A DNA stretch of 64,000 nucleotides from Micromonospora sp. LH3U1. Its GTDB lineage: Bacteria; Actinomycetota; Actinomycetes; Mycobacteriales; Micromonosporaceae. The notes below the pieces were generated by a model that ran no database searches, was not told where the DNA came from, and saw nothing but the letters and a program-made list of their open reading frames with translations. Where the stretch lies: NCBI RefSeq assembly GCF_028475105.1, contig NZ_CP116936.1, positions 806,001 through 870,000 of the forward strand. Reading direction: 5' to 3'. Both the position numbers and the translations under genes were made by a program. Shown here one piece after another: positions 18,972 to 27,709 of the stretch; positions within the stretch are counted from its first letter, which is position 1; each line of letters starts with the position of its first letter.

Positions 18972-20629
18972 TGAGTACGCCGCTGTCCGGCCCGGGGTCT
19001 GCCACGCAGACTCCGGGCCGGGAGCCCGACGGCTCCCCACCCTCGCGCTCGCGCCTCCCGCGCCCACGGTTCCGTGCCACGCGGGACGACGCGCCGATCA
19101 CCGTGACCGGGCTCGCCGGGAAGGTGCTCCTGCTCGGTCTGACCGCCGGTGTCGCGGTCTGGGCGGCCTTCCCGCTCATCGCCGCCGAGATGTGGGCCGG
19201 CCTGGCCCTGCTGGCGGCGTCCACCGCCGGGCTGTTCTACCTGTATCTCACCCGCCGGCACATTCCGGCCAAGTACCTGGTCCCGGGCACCCTGTTCCTG
19301 ATCGCCTTCCAGGTCTTCCCGGTGCTCTACACCGCCAGCACCGCCTTCACCAACTTCGGGGACGGACACCGGGGCGGCAAGGACGACGCGATCGTCGCGA
19401 TCCAGTCCTCGTCGGTCACCCAGGTACCCGGGTCCGCCGAGTACGCCCTGTCGATCGCCACGAAGGGCGACCCGGCCACCGGGTCGCTGGTCTTCCTGGT
19501 CAGCGACCCGGGCACCGGCGCGGTCTCCGTCGGCGACCCTGGTGGGCTGCGCAAACTCGACGCCGCCGACGTCACGGTCGCCACGGGCGGCAAGGTCACC
19601 GCCGCCGACGGGTACACCGTGCTGAACTTCGGCCAGGCCAGTGCCCGCAGCAAGGAGATCACCGACCTGGTGGTCCCGACCGCCGGTGGCGCGCTGCGCT
19701 CCAGCGGCCTGTCCCGCGCGTACGAGGGCAAAGCGGTGCGGGTGTACGAGGCTGGCTGCGACTGCGTACGGGACACCGAGACCGGGCGGACCTGGACCGC
19801 CGACGAGGAGGCGGGCGCCTTCGTCGCCGCTGACGGTGAGCGACTGGCCCAGGGCTGGAAGGTCAACGTCGGGCTGCGCAACTTCACCCGCGTACTCACC
19901 GACGAGAGCGTCTCCGGCCCGTTCCTCAGCACCCTGATCTGGAACTTCGCCTTCGCCATCGGCTCCACCGGCGGGACGTTCCTGCTCGGCATGCTGATCG
20001 CGCTCGTGCTGCACTCGCCCCGGATGCGCGGCACCAACTTCTACCGGGTGTTGCTGGTCCTGCCGTACGCCATGCCGTCGTTCGCGATGCTGCTGGCCTG
20101 GCGGGACATGTTCAACGCCGACTTCGGTCTGATCAACAACCTGTTCGGGCTGGACGTGGACTGGTTCGGTCAGGCGTGGACAGCCCGCCTCGCGGTCATC
20201 CTGGTGCAGCTCTGGCTCGGCTACCCGTACATGTTCCTGGTGGCCACGGGTGCGTTGCAGGCCATCCCGCGGGAGCTCACCGAGGCCACCTCGGTCGACG
20301 GGGCCTCGCCCTGGCAGTCCTTCCGCGCGGTCACCCTGCCGCTGCTGCTGGTCGCCCTCTCCCCGCTGCTGATCTCGTCGTTCGCGTTCAACTTCAACAA
20401 CTTCAACGCGATCTACCTGACCACCGATGGTGCGCCCTTCCCGGCCGACAACCCGACCAACGGCGCCACCGACCTGCTGATCACATACACCTATCGGCTC
20501 GCCTTCGGCGGGCAGGGCGCGCAGTTGGGCTTCGCCGCCGCTATCTCGCTGTTCATCTTCGCCATCGTCGCGGTGGTCTCCGCGGTCAGCTTCCGGCGGA
20601 CCCGCAAGCAGGAGGAGGTGTACGCGTGA
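18971..20629 (+). CDS. Maltose-type ABC transporter permease (MalF-like)
   Basis: The protein has 552 residues. A Pro/Arg-rich cytoplasmic N-terminus (about 1-45) is followed by two or three membrane helices, a large extracytoplasmic loop of about 170 residues (about 130-305) like the P2 loop of MalF, and then the transport core with the EAA motif EATSVDGASPWQSFRAVTLP (about 437-456) that contacts the ATPase. The ATG overlaps the binding-protein stop; its own stop overlaps the MalG-like GTG (GTGA). Confidence 0.93.
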   Translation: MSTPLSGPGSATQTPGREPDGSPPSRSRLPRPRFRATRDDAPITVTGLAGKVLLLGLTAGVAVWAAFPLIAAEMWAGLALLAASTAGLFYLYLTRRHIPAKYLVPGTLFLIAFQVFPVLYTASTAFTNFGDGHRGGKDDAIVAIQSSSVTQVPGSAEYALSIATKGDPATGSLVFLVSDPGTGAVSVGDPGGLRKLDAADVTVATGGKVTAADGYTVLNFGQASARSKEITDLVVPTAGGALRSSGLSRAYEGKAVRVYEAGCDCVRDTETGRTWTADEEAGAFVAADGERLAQGWKVNVGLRNFTRVLTDESVSGPFLSTLIWNFAFAIGSTGGTFLLGMLIALVLHSPRMRGTNFYRVLLVLPYAMPSFAMLLAWRDMFNADFGLINNLFGLDVDWFGQAWTARLAVILVQLWLGYPYMFLVATGALQAIPRELTEATSVDGASPWQSFRAVTLPLLLVALSPLLISSFAFNFNNFNAIYLTTDGAPFPADNPTNGATDLLITYTYRLAFGGQGAQLGFAAAISLFIFAIVAVVSAVSFRRTRKQEEVYA

Positions 20630-21513
20630 CAACGGTCAAACTTAACCCGACCGTACGGCGACGTAACCGGTGGTTCGCCCAGGTCGGCTGGCGGCATCTG
20701 GTCGCCGTGCTCGGCGTGCTGTTCAGCCTCTTTCCGATCGTGTTCGTGCTCTCCGCCGCGCTCAACCCTCTCGGCACGCTCTCCACCACCGAGCTGGTGC
20801 CGACCGACGGGGTGTCGCTCGGTAACTTCGGCGGGTTGTTCGAGCGGACCGCCTTCGGGCGGTGGTTCCTCAACTCGTTGCTGATCGCCGGGGTCGCGTC
20901 GTTCGCGTCGGTGTTCCTCTCCGCGCTGGCCGCGTACGCCTTCTCCCGGATGCGGTTCCGTGGTCGCCGGGTGGGGCTGCTCTCGCTACTCCTGATCCAG
21001 ATGTTCCCGCAGTTCCTGGCGATTGTGGCGATCTACCTGATCTTCGGCACGATCACCGACCTGTGGCCGTCGATCGGCTTCAACACCCCGTGGGGCCTGC
21101 TCCTGCTCTACCTGGGTGGCGCGCTCGGGGTGAACACCTGGCTGATGAAGGGGTTCTTCGACACGCTGCCCCGGGAGTTGGACGAGTCGGCCACCATGGA
21201 CGGTGCCTCGCACGCCCAGGTCTTCTTCCGGATCATGCTGCCGTTGGTGGCACCGATCCTGGCGGTGGCCGGGCTGTTGGCCTTCATCGGCACCATCAAC
21301 GAGTTCCTGATGGCCAACGTGTTCCTCACCAGCACCGACTCCAAGACCCTGGCGGTCGGGATGTACGGCCTGTTGGAGGGCAACGAGCGCAACAACAACT
21401 TCGGCATCTTCGCGGCCGGCACCCTGCTCACCGCGATTCCGACAGTGCTGGTCTTCCAGTTCCTTCAGCGTTACATCGTCTCTGGGCTGACCTCGGGAGC
21501 CGTCAAGGGATGA
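20626..21513 (+). CDS. Maltose-type ABC transporter permease (MalG-like)
   Basis: The protein has 295 residues with six predicted membrane helices and the EAA motif DESATMDGASHAQVFFRIML (about 189-208). The GTG at 20626 has GGAGGAGG just upstream and overlaps the MalF-like stop. No ATPase gene follows, so the system presumably uses a shared ATPase of the MsiK type encoded elsewhere, as in Streptomyces. A hairpin with a T-run at 21555-21578 ends the operon. Confidence 0.93.
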   Translation: MTTVKLNPTVRRRNRWFAQVGWRHLVAVLGVLFSLFPIVFVLSAALNPLGTLSTTELVPTDGVSLGNFGGLFERTAFGRWFLNSLLIAGVASFASVFLSALAAYAFSRMRFRGRRVGLLSLLLIQMFPQFLAIVAIYLIFGTITDLWPSIGFNTPWGLLLLYLGGALGVNTWLMKGFFDTLPRELDESATMDGASHAQVFFRIMLPLVAPILAVAGLLAFIGTINEFLMANVFLTSTDSKTLAVGMYGLLEGNERNNNFGIFAAGTLLTAIPTVLVFQFLQRYIVSGLTSGAVKG

Positions 21514-21554
21514 GACCGGGGGTGGTCGATGCCCCGTCGCCGCGAGGTAGTGTG

Positions 21555-21578
21555 CGTCGGCGCTGCCCCGACGTTTTT
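21555..21578 (+). terminator. Rho-independent terminator after the mal-type operon
   Basis: The stem CGTCGG (21555-21560) with CCGACG (21568-21573) has a 7-nt loop and is followed directly by five T residues (21574-21578). It lies 41 bases after the MalG-like stop and is one of the few hairpins in this window with a T-run. Confidence 0.75.
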
Positions 21579-21683
21579 CAGCGAGGGCGGGACAGCGCAC
21601 GAGTGGTGGGCCTGCTTCACTAGCCGCTGGGCGGCCCGCCGCCCTCATCCGCAGTCCGGTGCTGTTCCCCGGGGGAGTTTTTC

Positions 21684-22406
21684 GTGCAGCTGTCGATCCT
21701 GATGCCGGTCTACAACGAAGCGGAACGCGTCGCGGAGGCCCTGAAACAGGCCCTGGCCGTGGCGTACCCGTGTGAGATCGAGATCGTGGTGGTCGACGAC
21801 GGGAGTACGGACGACACCGCGGAGATTCTGGGCGGGATGGACGACGCGCGGCTGCGGGTCGTGACGCATCCGCGCAACGCAGGCAAGGGTGCGGCGATCA
21901 AGACGGCGGTGGCCAGCGCCCGGGGCGAGTACATGGTGATCCTGGACGCCGATCTGGAGTACGACCCGCAGGACATCCCGAAACTGTTGGCGCCGGTGCT
22001 GGACGGGCACGCGACGGTCGTCTACGGCAACCGCACCTTCGGTAGTCACAGTGCGTACAGCTTCTGGTACGTCATGGGTAACAAGGGCGTGACCACCGCG
22101 GCGAACATGCTGTTCAACTCCTACATCGGCGATCTGGAGACGTGTTTCAAGCTGATGCCGGTGGAGTTGTACCGATCGCTGGACATCCACTCCCGCGGGT
22201 TCGGTATGGAGGCCGAGGTGACGGGCAAACTGCTGCGGCGGCGGATCCGCCCGTACGACGTGCCGATCAGTTACCGGGCGCGAGGCCGTGAGGAAGGCAA
22301 GAAGATCACCTGGCGGGACGGGGTCGAGGCGTTGTGGATCCTGGGCCGGGAACGGGCCCGGCGTCGTCCCGGCGGCATCCCCGCGCAGTCCCTCGCCGAC
22401 CGATGA
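21684..22406 (+). CDS. Family 2 glycosyltransferase, polyprenyl-phosphate hexose synthase-like
   Basis: The protein has 240 residues of GT-A fold: LSILMPVYNEAERV at the N-terminus, VVDDGSTDDT (about 33-42), and the DXD motif in ILDADLEYDPQD (about 90-101). It resembles dolichyl-phosphate mannose/glucose synthases (ARGEYMVILDADLEYDP, KLMPVELYRSL, FGMEAEVTGKLLRR) and has no membrane helices of its own. The GTG start at 21684 follows GGGGGAG. The next two genes are coupled to it: one starts within its stop codon and the third encodes a GT-C-like membrane protein. I infer that it loads a sugar onto a polyprenyl phosphate. Confidence 0.82.
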   Translation: MQLSILMPVYNEAERVAEALKQALAVAYPCEIEIVVVDDGSTDDTAEILGGMDDARLRVVTHPRNAGKGAAIKTAVASARGEYMVILDADLEYDPQDIPKLLAPVLDGHATVVYGNRTFGSHSAYSFWYVMGNKGVTTAANMLFNSYIGDLETCFKLMPVELYRSLDIHSRGFGMEAEVTGKLLRRRIRPYDVPISYRARGREEGKKITWRDGVEALWILGRERARRRPGGIPAQSLADR

Positions 22407-22813
22407 CGATCACGAAGCGCCGGGACCCGGGAACGGTCGTCCGCGTCGTTGTGGCACTCGTCGGAGTGGGTTGCCTGCTCCTGGCTGCCCAGGGCGCGGT
22501 GCAGGCGACCATGCGCGGCGTCGCCCTCGCCAATGACCGGGAATACGACCTGACCGCGCGACGGCATCAGGTGGACTACGAGAAGCTCTGGCGCGAGTTC
22601 GTCGCACAGGTGCCTCCGGGCAGCCGGATCGCGCTCACGCCGAGCCAGCCGAACAAGGCGCTCTGGCATCAGCGGCTGAGTGAGTTCGCCGCACTGAACA
22701 GATGCGTGGTCGTTCGCGGATCGAAGCGGGACTACGTGGTGAGCGTCGTCCTGGTGGAGCGGCAGCGACCGGCCGGTCCCGGCGTGCGGTTGGTCGTACG
22801 GAAGGTCGCCTGA
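22403..22813 (+). CDS. Hypothetical protein with one membrane segment
   Basis: The protein has 136 residues. After a short basic N-terminus, one hydrophobic helix (about 14-33; VVALVGVGCLLLAAQGAVQA) would anchor it, leaving about 100 residues outside the membrane. No catalytic motif is evident. The ATG overlaps the stop of the glycosyltransferase gene (ATGA), and the next gene begins 4 bases after its stop, so it is the middle member of a three-gene unit. Its size and position suggest an accessory partner of the GT-C-like protein, but nothing in the sequence proves this. Confidence 0.7.
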   Translation: MTITKRRDPGTVVRVVVALVGVGCLLLAAQGAVQATMRGVALANDREYDLTARRHQVDYEKLWREFVAQVPPGSRIALTPSQPNKALWHQRLSEFAALNRCVVVRGSKRDYVVSVVLVERQRPAGPGVRLVVRKVA

Positions 22814-22817
22814 GGAC

Positions 22818-24200
22818 ATGCATCCCACCCCGATACTCGCCGCTCTCGCCCTCGTCGCCGCCGGTTTCCCGCTGGCCTTCGCGATCCTGCGCAGCCCCTT
22901 CCTCGCCCTGCTCCTCGCGCCCCTGGTGGCGGCCCTGTTGAGCACGGGTGCGGTGATCCTGATGCTGGTCGTCGGTGGCCCGCTGCCGCTCTGGCTCGCC
23001 CTGGTGCTGCTTGCCGGGGCAGCGGTCGCCTGGTGGCTGCTGCGCCGCCCCGGCGAGCCGGTGCCGTACGGAGGCTGGTCGCACGCGTTGCTGATCGTGC
23101 TGGCGTTGCTCCCGCCGTTCCTGTTGGTCTTCGAACCGCCCTTCCAGTGGGATGCGCACTCCATCTGGTGGCTGCACGCCGGCTACTTCTCGCATGACGG
23201 CGCGTACGCGCGGGCAGCGATCGGCAGCTCTGGCTTCGTGTTCTCGCACACCGACTACCCGCCGCTCGCCTCCGCGTCGGTCGCGGCCGTGTGGAGCGTT
23301 GTCGAGCCGGACTTCCGTACCGCCCAGCTCGTTGCCGCGCTGGTCAACTTCTCCGCGATCGCGATGCTGGTCCACCTGGTCCGGCGAGCGCTGGGCGGGG
23401 TGTCCGCGTGGGTGGCCTGGGCGCTCGCCGTCGGGGTGGGCCTGGCTTCCTGGTCGACCGCGGCGTACGGGGTGGCGAGCGGGCTTGCCGACACGCTCTG
23501 GGCGGCAGCCGTCGCCGGGGCGGTTGTGGCCCTGCTGTTCGGTGCCGGTCCGCTGCGCCGACCCCTGTTGCCGCTTCTGCTGCTGACCGTTGCGGCGCTC
23601 ACCAAGAACGAGGGTTTGGTGGCCGCCGTGGGCGTCGCCCTGCTGGTCACCCTGCGGGGCCGCGCCGACCTGCGGCGAGCCGGGCTGGTCTGGCTGCCGG
23701 TGCTGGCCGGGGGCGTGTGGGTGGTGCTGGCCCGCCTTGCCGATGCCCAGTCGGACATCGCCACCGGCAGTTCGGGTGGCGCGCCCTCGCGGGGGGACCA
23801 GGGGGCGGTGGAACGGTTCCAGGCCACCATGGCGGCGTTGTGGGACCAGGTCGGCCCGGTGGTGGCGGGCGCTGCGGTGGTGGCGGTGCTCGGTGCGCTG
23901 TTCCTCCGGGGGCGGCGCCGTGCGATCGGGCTGGCCTCGGACGGCTGGGTATGGGCGGTCAACGGCTTCTACCTGGCCGTTCTGGTCTGGACCTACCTGT
24001 CCGGTCCGAACGACATCAACTGGTGGCTGACGACCTCGGTGGATCGGGTTACGGTGCTGGTGGTGCTCTTGGCGGCCGTGAGCTGTGCGGGCTGGGTCGG
24101 CGTCGCGTTCGGCGGTGGCCACCCCGCGGAGCCTGACCCGGTGAGCGACGGGCCACGCGAGTCGGTCATGTCGGGTGCAACCTCGGGCGCGGCCGACTGA
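22818..24200 (+). CDS. Multi-spanning membrane protein, GT-C glycosyltransferase-like
   Basis: The protein has 460 residues and about 10-11 predicted membrane helices. After the early helices comes an extracytoplasmic loop with WDAHSIWW (about 111-118) and SHTDYPPLASA (about 142-152); acidic residues in such a first loop are typical of GT-C enzymes (ArnT/PMT-like) that use polyprenyl-phosphate sugars. TKNEG occurs near residue 258. It directly follows the GT2 gene and the small membrane-protein gene, which supports a role in transferring a lipid-linked sugar outside the membrane. The acceptor is unknown. The overall class is an inference; no standard family name can be assigned with certainty. 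Confidence 0.65.
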   Translation: MHPTPILAALALVAAGFPLAFAILRSPFLALLLAPLVAALLSTGAVILMLVVGGPLPLWLALVLLAGAAVAWWLLRRPGEPVPYGGWSHALLIVLALLPPFLLVFEPPFQWDAHSIWWLHAGYFSHDGAYARAAIGSSGFVFSHTDYPPLASASVAAVWSVVEPDFRTAQLVAALVNFSAIAMLVHLVRRALGGVSAWVAWALAVGVGLASWSTAAYGVASGLADTLWAAAVAGAVVALLFGAGPLRRPLLPLLLLTVAALTKNEGLVAAVGVALLVTLRGRADLRRAGLVWLPVLAGGVWVVLARLADAQSDIATGSSGGAPSRGDQGAVERFQATMAALWDQVGPVVAGAAVVAVLGALFLRGRRRAIGLASDGWVWAVNGFYLAVLVWTYLSGPNDINWWLTTSVDRVTVLVVLLAAVSCAGWVGVAFGGGHPAEPDPVSDGPRESVMSGATSGAAD

Positions 24201-24211
24201 CCGGCTCCCGC

Positions 24212-24228
24212 TACTACGATCCGTCGTG
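24212..24228 (+). promoter_or_regulatory. BlaI-type dyad upstream of the small membrane protein gene
   Basis: The sequence TACTAC-GATCC-GTCGTG differs at only two of 17 positions from the dyad upstream of cydA (52321-52337) and has the same 6-5-6 layout as the dyad over the blaI promoter (53879-53895). A -10-like TACGAT (24215-24220) lies inside it, so binding would block the gene at 24248. Confidence 0.45.
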
Positions 24229-24247
24229 GATAGGGGAGTATGGGGCT

Positions 24248-24589
24248 GTGGAAGCTCTCAGACTCGCCCTTCTCTATGTCCATCTGATCGGGTTCGCGCT
24301 GCTGCTCGGCGGCTCGATCGCTCAGTACGTCAGCGGCCGGCTGCGGATCAACCCGGCCATGCTGTGGGGCTCGGTGATCGGTCTGCTGACCGGCATCGGG
24401 CTGTCCGCGCCGCTGCGCGATGGCGACGAGCCAGCGCCGGCGAAGCTTGTGACGAAGTTGGTACTCGCTCTGCTGATCTTCGTCATGGTCTTCTTCTCCC
24501 GGAAGCGGGAAGTGCTGAACCGTGGTCATTTCCTCGCGATCGTCGGCCTGACCCTGGTCAACGCGGCGGTCGCGGTCTTTTGGCGGTAA
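24248..24589 (+). CDS. Small integral membrane protein
   Basis: The protein has 113 residues and three or four predicted membrane helices (about 5-25, 35-52, 65-83, 90-110). The first contains YVHLIGFALLLGGSIAQY, which resembles small cytochrome-like or CopD-like membrane proteins, but no cofactor site can be assigned. The start GTG at 24248 has AGGGGAG 8 nt upstream. Its promoter region carries a dyad shared with blaI and cydA, which may link it to membrane or respiratory stress. It is followed by a hairpin that overlaps its stop codon. Confidence 0.7.
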   Translation: MEALRLALLYVHLIGFALLLGGSIAQYVSGRLRINPAMLWGSVIGLLTGIGLSAPLRDGDEPAPAKLVTKLVLALLIFVMVFFSRKREVLNRGHFLAIVGLTLVNAAVAVFWR

Positions 24590-24628
24590 CGTCCGGGGAG
24601 GGGCCACCCCCCGAAAAACCGGACGTTA
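24587..24628 (+). terminator. Nested hairpin after the small membrane protein gene
   Basis: TAACGTCCGG (24587-24596) pairs perfectly with CCGGACGTTA (24619-24628), with a G-run/C-run pair nested inside. The left arm includes the stop codon TAA of the upstream gene. Confidence 0.6.
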
Positions 24629-24682
24629 CGGACGCCTTGGCGCTCGCTTACCAGCACGAAGAGTGACCTGCCCCACGCAAGG

Positions 24683-24698
24683 GTTACACGCGGGTAAC
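24683..24698 (+). promoter_or_regulatory. Dyad upstream of the BMP lipoprotein gene
   Basis: The 16-bp dyad GTTAC-ACGCGG-GTAAC lies about 150 bases upstream of the nucleoside-binding lipoprotein gene. The half sites are perfect. It is a candidate operator for the nucleoside uptake operon; no regulator gene is adjacent. Confidence 0.35.
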
Positions 24699-24847
24699 AG
24701 GCGCTCAACAGTCGTGCACGATTGTCGGCCGGTGGGTGGACGCGGGCGTACGCTCCCGTCCGTAACGTGGGACAGCCGGCGGCATACCGCAGGTCGGCTG
24801 ATGGCTGCCACCGCACTAGGCGCGGTGTGCAATGGGAAGGAGACGTC

Positions 24848-25933
24848 TTGCGCTCGGTGCGTGGGATGCGGATCGCCTCGATCGTCGCGGTGGGTGGGCT
24901 CGCGCTCACCGCCGCCGCTTGTGGCGAGGCCCCCGATGATGACAAGAACGCCGGCAGTGGCGCCAAGAAGTTCAGCGCCTGCATGGTGACCGACGTCGGT
25001 GGCATCGACGACAAGTCGTTCAACACCTCGGCCTGGAAGGGTCTCGAGGAGGCCAAGGCCGCCAACAGCAACATCGAGACCAAGTTCGTCGCGTCGAAGG
25101 CCGAGGCCGACTACGAGCCGAACCTGACGCAGTACGTCAACCAGAAGTGCGACTTCATCCTGGCGGTCGGCGGCCTGATGGCCAACGCCACCTCGAAGAT
25201 CGCCAAGGCGAACCCGAACCAGGCGTTCGGCATCGTCGACGCCAACCCGGGTGACGCCAACGTCTACCCGATGCAGTTCGACACCGCCCAGGCCGCGTTC
25301 CAGGCGGGCTACCTGGCCGCCGGGATGAGCAAGAGCGGCAAGGTGGGCACCTACGGTGGTCTGCCGATCCCGCCGGTGACCATCTTCATGGATGGCTTCG
25401 TCGACGGTGTGACGTACTACAACACCACCAAGAAGAAGAACGTCCAGGCGCTGGGCTGGAACAAGGAGACCCAGAAGGGCTCCTTCACCAACGACTTCGC
25501 CAAGCAGGACGAGGGCAAGAAGGTCTCCGACGCGCTGGTCGCCCAGGGTGCGGACATCATCATGCCGGTCGCCGGCGGCGCCGGCCTCGGCACCACCTCC
25601 GCGGCCAAGGCCTCGGGTGGCAAGTACAACACCATCTGGGTGGACGTCGACGGCTGCGAGAGCACGCCGGACTGCTCCGCGATCATCACCACCGTGGTCA
25701 AGAACATCCCGGAGGCCGTCAAGGAGGCCGTGCTGAAGGCCGCCGGTGGCGAGAAGCTGCAGGCCAAGCCGGGCTTCGTGGGCACCCTGGCCAACTCCGG
25801 TGTCTCGATCGCCCCGTACCACGACTTCGACAGCAAGGTTCCGGCCGAGCTGAAGGCCGAGGTCGACAAGATCAAGGCGGACATCGCCGCTGGCACCATC
25901 ACCGTCACCTCGAAGGCCCAGCCGACCAAGTGA
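24848..25933 (+). CDS. BMP-family nucleoside-binding lipoprotein
   Basis: Extracytoplasmic substrate-binding protein of a purine/pyrimidine nucleoside ABC transporter (PnrA/BmpA/YufN family). The TTG at 24848 is chosen because AAGGAGA lies 5 nt upstream, giving 361 residues with a lipobox LTAAAC. The mature protein shows MVTDVGGIDDKSFN (about 42-55), the conserved substrate-binding start of BMP proteins. Downstream are the two-domain ATPase and two permeases, then cdd and deoA, which together point to nucleosides as substrate. A hairpin at 25996-26040 separates it from the ATPase gene and may give this protein the higher expression usual for binding proteins. Confidence 0.92.
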   Translation: MRSVRGMRIASIVAVGGLALTAAACGEAPDDDKNAGSGAKKFSACMVTDVGGIDDKSFNTSAWKGLEEAKAANSNIETKFVASKAEADYEPNLTQYVNQKCDFILAVGGLMANATSKIAKANPNQAFGIVDANPGDANVYPMQFDTAQAAFQAGYLAAGMSKSGKVGTYGGLPIPPVTIFMDGFVDGVTYYNTTKKKNVQALGWNKETQKGSFTNDFAKQDEGKKVSDALVAQGADIIMPVAGGAGLGTTSAAKASGGKYNTIWVDVDGCESTPDCSAIITTVVKNIPEAVKEAVLKAAGGEKLQAKPGFVGTLANSGVSIAPYHDFDSKVPAELKAEVDKIKADIAAGTITVTSKAQPTK

Positions 25934-25995
25934 CAACCGGCCGGCCCCTCCGGTGAGATCATCACCAGGGGTCGGGGGACAGGTACGACCGAGCC

Positions 25996-26040
25996 GGCCG
26001 CTCTGGCCCCTGCGGGTTACCCGCGGGGGCCGGAGCGGCC
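25996..26040 (+). terminator. Hairpin between binding-protein and ATPase genes (attenuator-like)
   Basis: A 21-bp imperfect stem with the loop TTA (GGCCGCTC...GAGCGGCC ends) lies 62 bases after the BMP stop and 86 bases before the ATPase start. Inside an operon it would act as a partial terminator or 3' stabiliser of the first gene's mRNA. Confidence 0.6.
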
Positions 26041-26125
26041 GGATCGCGCACCACGTCGGCCAGGCCGGTCCGGCCGGATCGACGGCAGCTAGGCTGCACC
26101 ATCGCTCGCACTCCAGGAGGTTGCG

Positions 26126-27709
26126 CTGAGACTCGAACTGCGCGGCATCACCAAGAGGTTCGGTGATCTGGTCGCCAACGACCACATCGATCTGACGGTG
26201 GAGCCTGGAGAGATTCACGCCCTGCTCGGCGAGAACGGCGCGGGCAAGTCGACCCTGATGAACGTGCTCTACGGGCTCTATCAGCCCGACGAGGGCGAGA
26301 TCCTGGTCGACGGCAAGCCGCTGAAGCTGAAGGGCCCGTCCGACGCGATCGCCGCCGGGATCGGCATGGTGCACCAGCACTTCATGCTGGTGCCGGTCTT
26401 CACCGTGGCCGAAAACATCATGCTCGGCGCCGAGCAGGTCAAGGGCGGCATCGCCGGCTTCCTGGACCGACGCCGGGCCAAACGCGAGGTCACCGAGGTG
26501 TCCGAGCGCTACAACCTCCAGGTCGATCCGGACGCGGTGATCGAGGACCTGCCGGTCGGCATCCAGCAGCGCGTCGAGATCGTCAAGGCGCTCACCCGCA
26601 ACGTCGACCTACTCATCCTGGACGAGCCGACGGCCGTGCTCACCCCCCAGGAGACCGAAGAACTGCTGACGGTCATGCGGTCGCTCAAGGCGGCCGGCAA
26701 GTCGATCGTCTTCATCACCCACAAACTCGGCGAGGTCAAGGCCATCGCCGACCGGATCACGGTGATCCGACGCGGAAAGACCGTCGGTACCGCCTCGCCG
26801 GAGGCCAGCCGGGACGAGTTGGCCGCGCTGATGGTCGGGCGCAACGTCCGGCTCACCGTCGACAAGTCCCCGGCCACGCCGGGCGACCCGGTGCTGGAGG
26901 TGGCCGGGCTCGTCGTCGACGACGACCGGCAGATCCGAGCGGTCGACGGGGTGGACCTGACCGTGCGCGCCGGCGAGGTGCTCGGTGTGGCGGGCGTACA
27001 GGGCAACGGTCAGACCGAGCTGATCGAGGCGATCATGGGCCTGCGCCCGGTGCTCGCCGGCACGGTCAGCCTGGTCGGCGACCGGATCGACGGCTGGAAG
27101 ACCAAGAAGGTGCTCCGCGCGGGCGTCGGCTACGTGCCCGAGGACCGCAGCGTGGACGGCCTGGTCAAGGAGTTCAGCGTCGCGGAGAACCTGGTGCTGG
27201 ACATCTACGACCGGCCGCCGTTCGGTGCGGGACTCGCGCTCAAGCCGGACGCCATCGCGGCCTCCGCGAAGGAGCGGATCGAGCAGTTCGACGTCCGCAC
27301 CTCATCGGCCGACGCGGCGGTGGGCACCCTCTCCGGCGGCAACCAGCAGAAGGTGATCGTGGCCCGGGAGCTGTCCCGGCCGCTGAAGCTCTTCATCGCC
27401 GCCCAGCCGACCCGCGGCGTCGACGTCGGATCCATCGAATTCATCCACAGCCAGATCATCCGCGAGCGGGACATCGGCACCGCCGTCATGGTGGTCTCCA
27501 GCGAACTCGACGAGGTGATCGGGCTGGCCGACCGGATCGCGGTGATGTACCGCGGTCGGATCATCGGCATCGTCGGCCCGGACACCCCCCGTGAGCAGAT
27601 CGGCCTGCTGATGGCCGGCATCACCCCGGACGTGGCCCACGACGCCGTCGCGGCACCCGACGAGGGCCCGGCGAGCGCCGACGGTTCCGCGAGCGAGGAC
27701 GAGGCATGA
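26126..27709 (+). CDS. Nucleoside/simple-sugar ABC transporter ATP-binding protein (two ABC domains), probable CTG start
   Basis: ATPase subunit with tandem nucleotide-binding domains, 527 residues. Domain 1: Walker [10 protein letters not shown], signature-like [10 protein letters not shown], Walker [11 protein letters not shown]. Domain 2: degenerate Walker [10 protein letters not shown], signature LSGGNQQKV, Walker B-like [10 protein letters not shown]. This asymmetry is normal for the RbsA/YufO family. Start: the conserved N-terminus ([12 protein letters not shown]) continues up to a CTG at 26126, with AGGAGG at 26115-26120 five bases before it. In that frame a TAG stop is at 26090, and no ATG, GTG or TTG occurs between it and 26198, where the first beta-strands would be lost. 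CTG is therefore the best start. The stop overlaps the permease ATG. Confidence 0.9.
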   Translation: MRLELRGITKRFGDLVANDHIDLTVEPGEIHALLGENGAGKSTLMNVLYGLYQPDEGEILVDGKPLKLKGPSDAIAAGIGMVHQHFMLVPVFTVAENIMLGAEQVKGGIAGFLDRRRAKREVTEVSERYNLQVDPDAVIEDLPVGIQQRVEIVKALTRNVDLLILDEPTAVLTPQETEELLTVMRSLKAAGKSIVFITHKLGEVKAIADRITVIRRGKTVGTASPEASRDELAALMVGRNVRLTVDKSPATPGDPVLEVAGLVVDDDRQIRAVDGVDLTVRAGEVLGVAGVQGNGQTELIEAIMGLRPVLAGTVSLVGDRIDGWKTKKVLRAGVGYVPEDRSVDGLVKEFSVAENLVLDIYDRPPFGAGLALKPDAIAASAKERIEQFDVRTSSADAAVGTLSGGNQQKVIVARELSRPLKLFIAAQPTRGVDVGSIEFIHSQIIRERDIGTAVMVVSSELDEVIGLADRIAVMYRGRIIGIVGPDTPREQIGLLMAGITPDVAHDAVAAPDEGPASADGSASEDEA

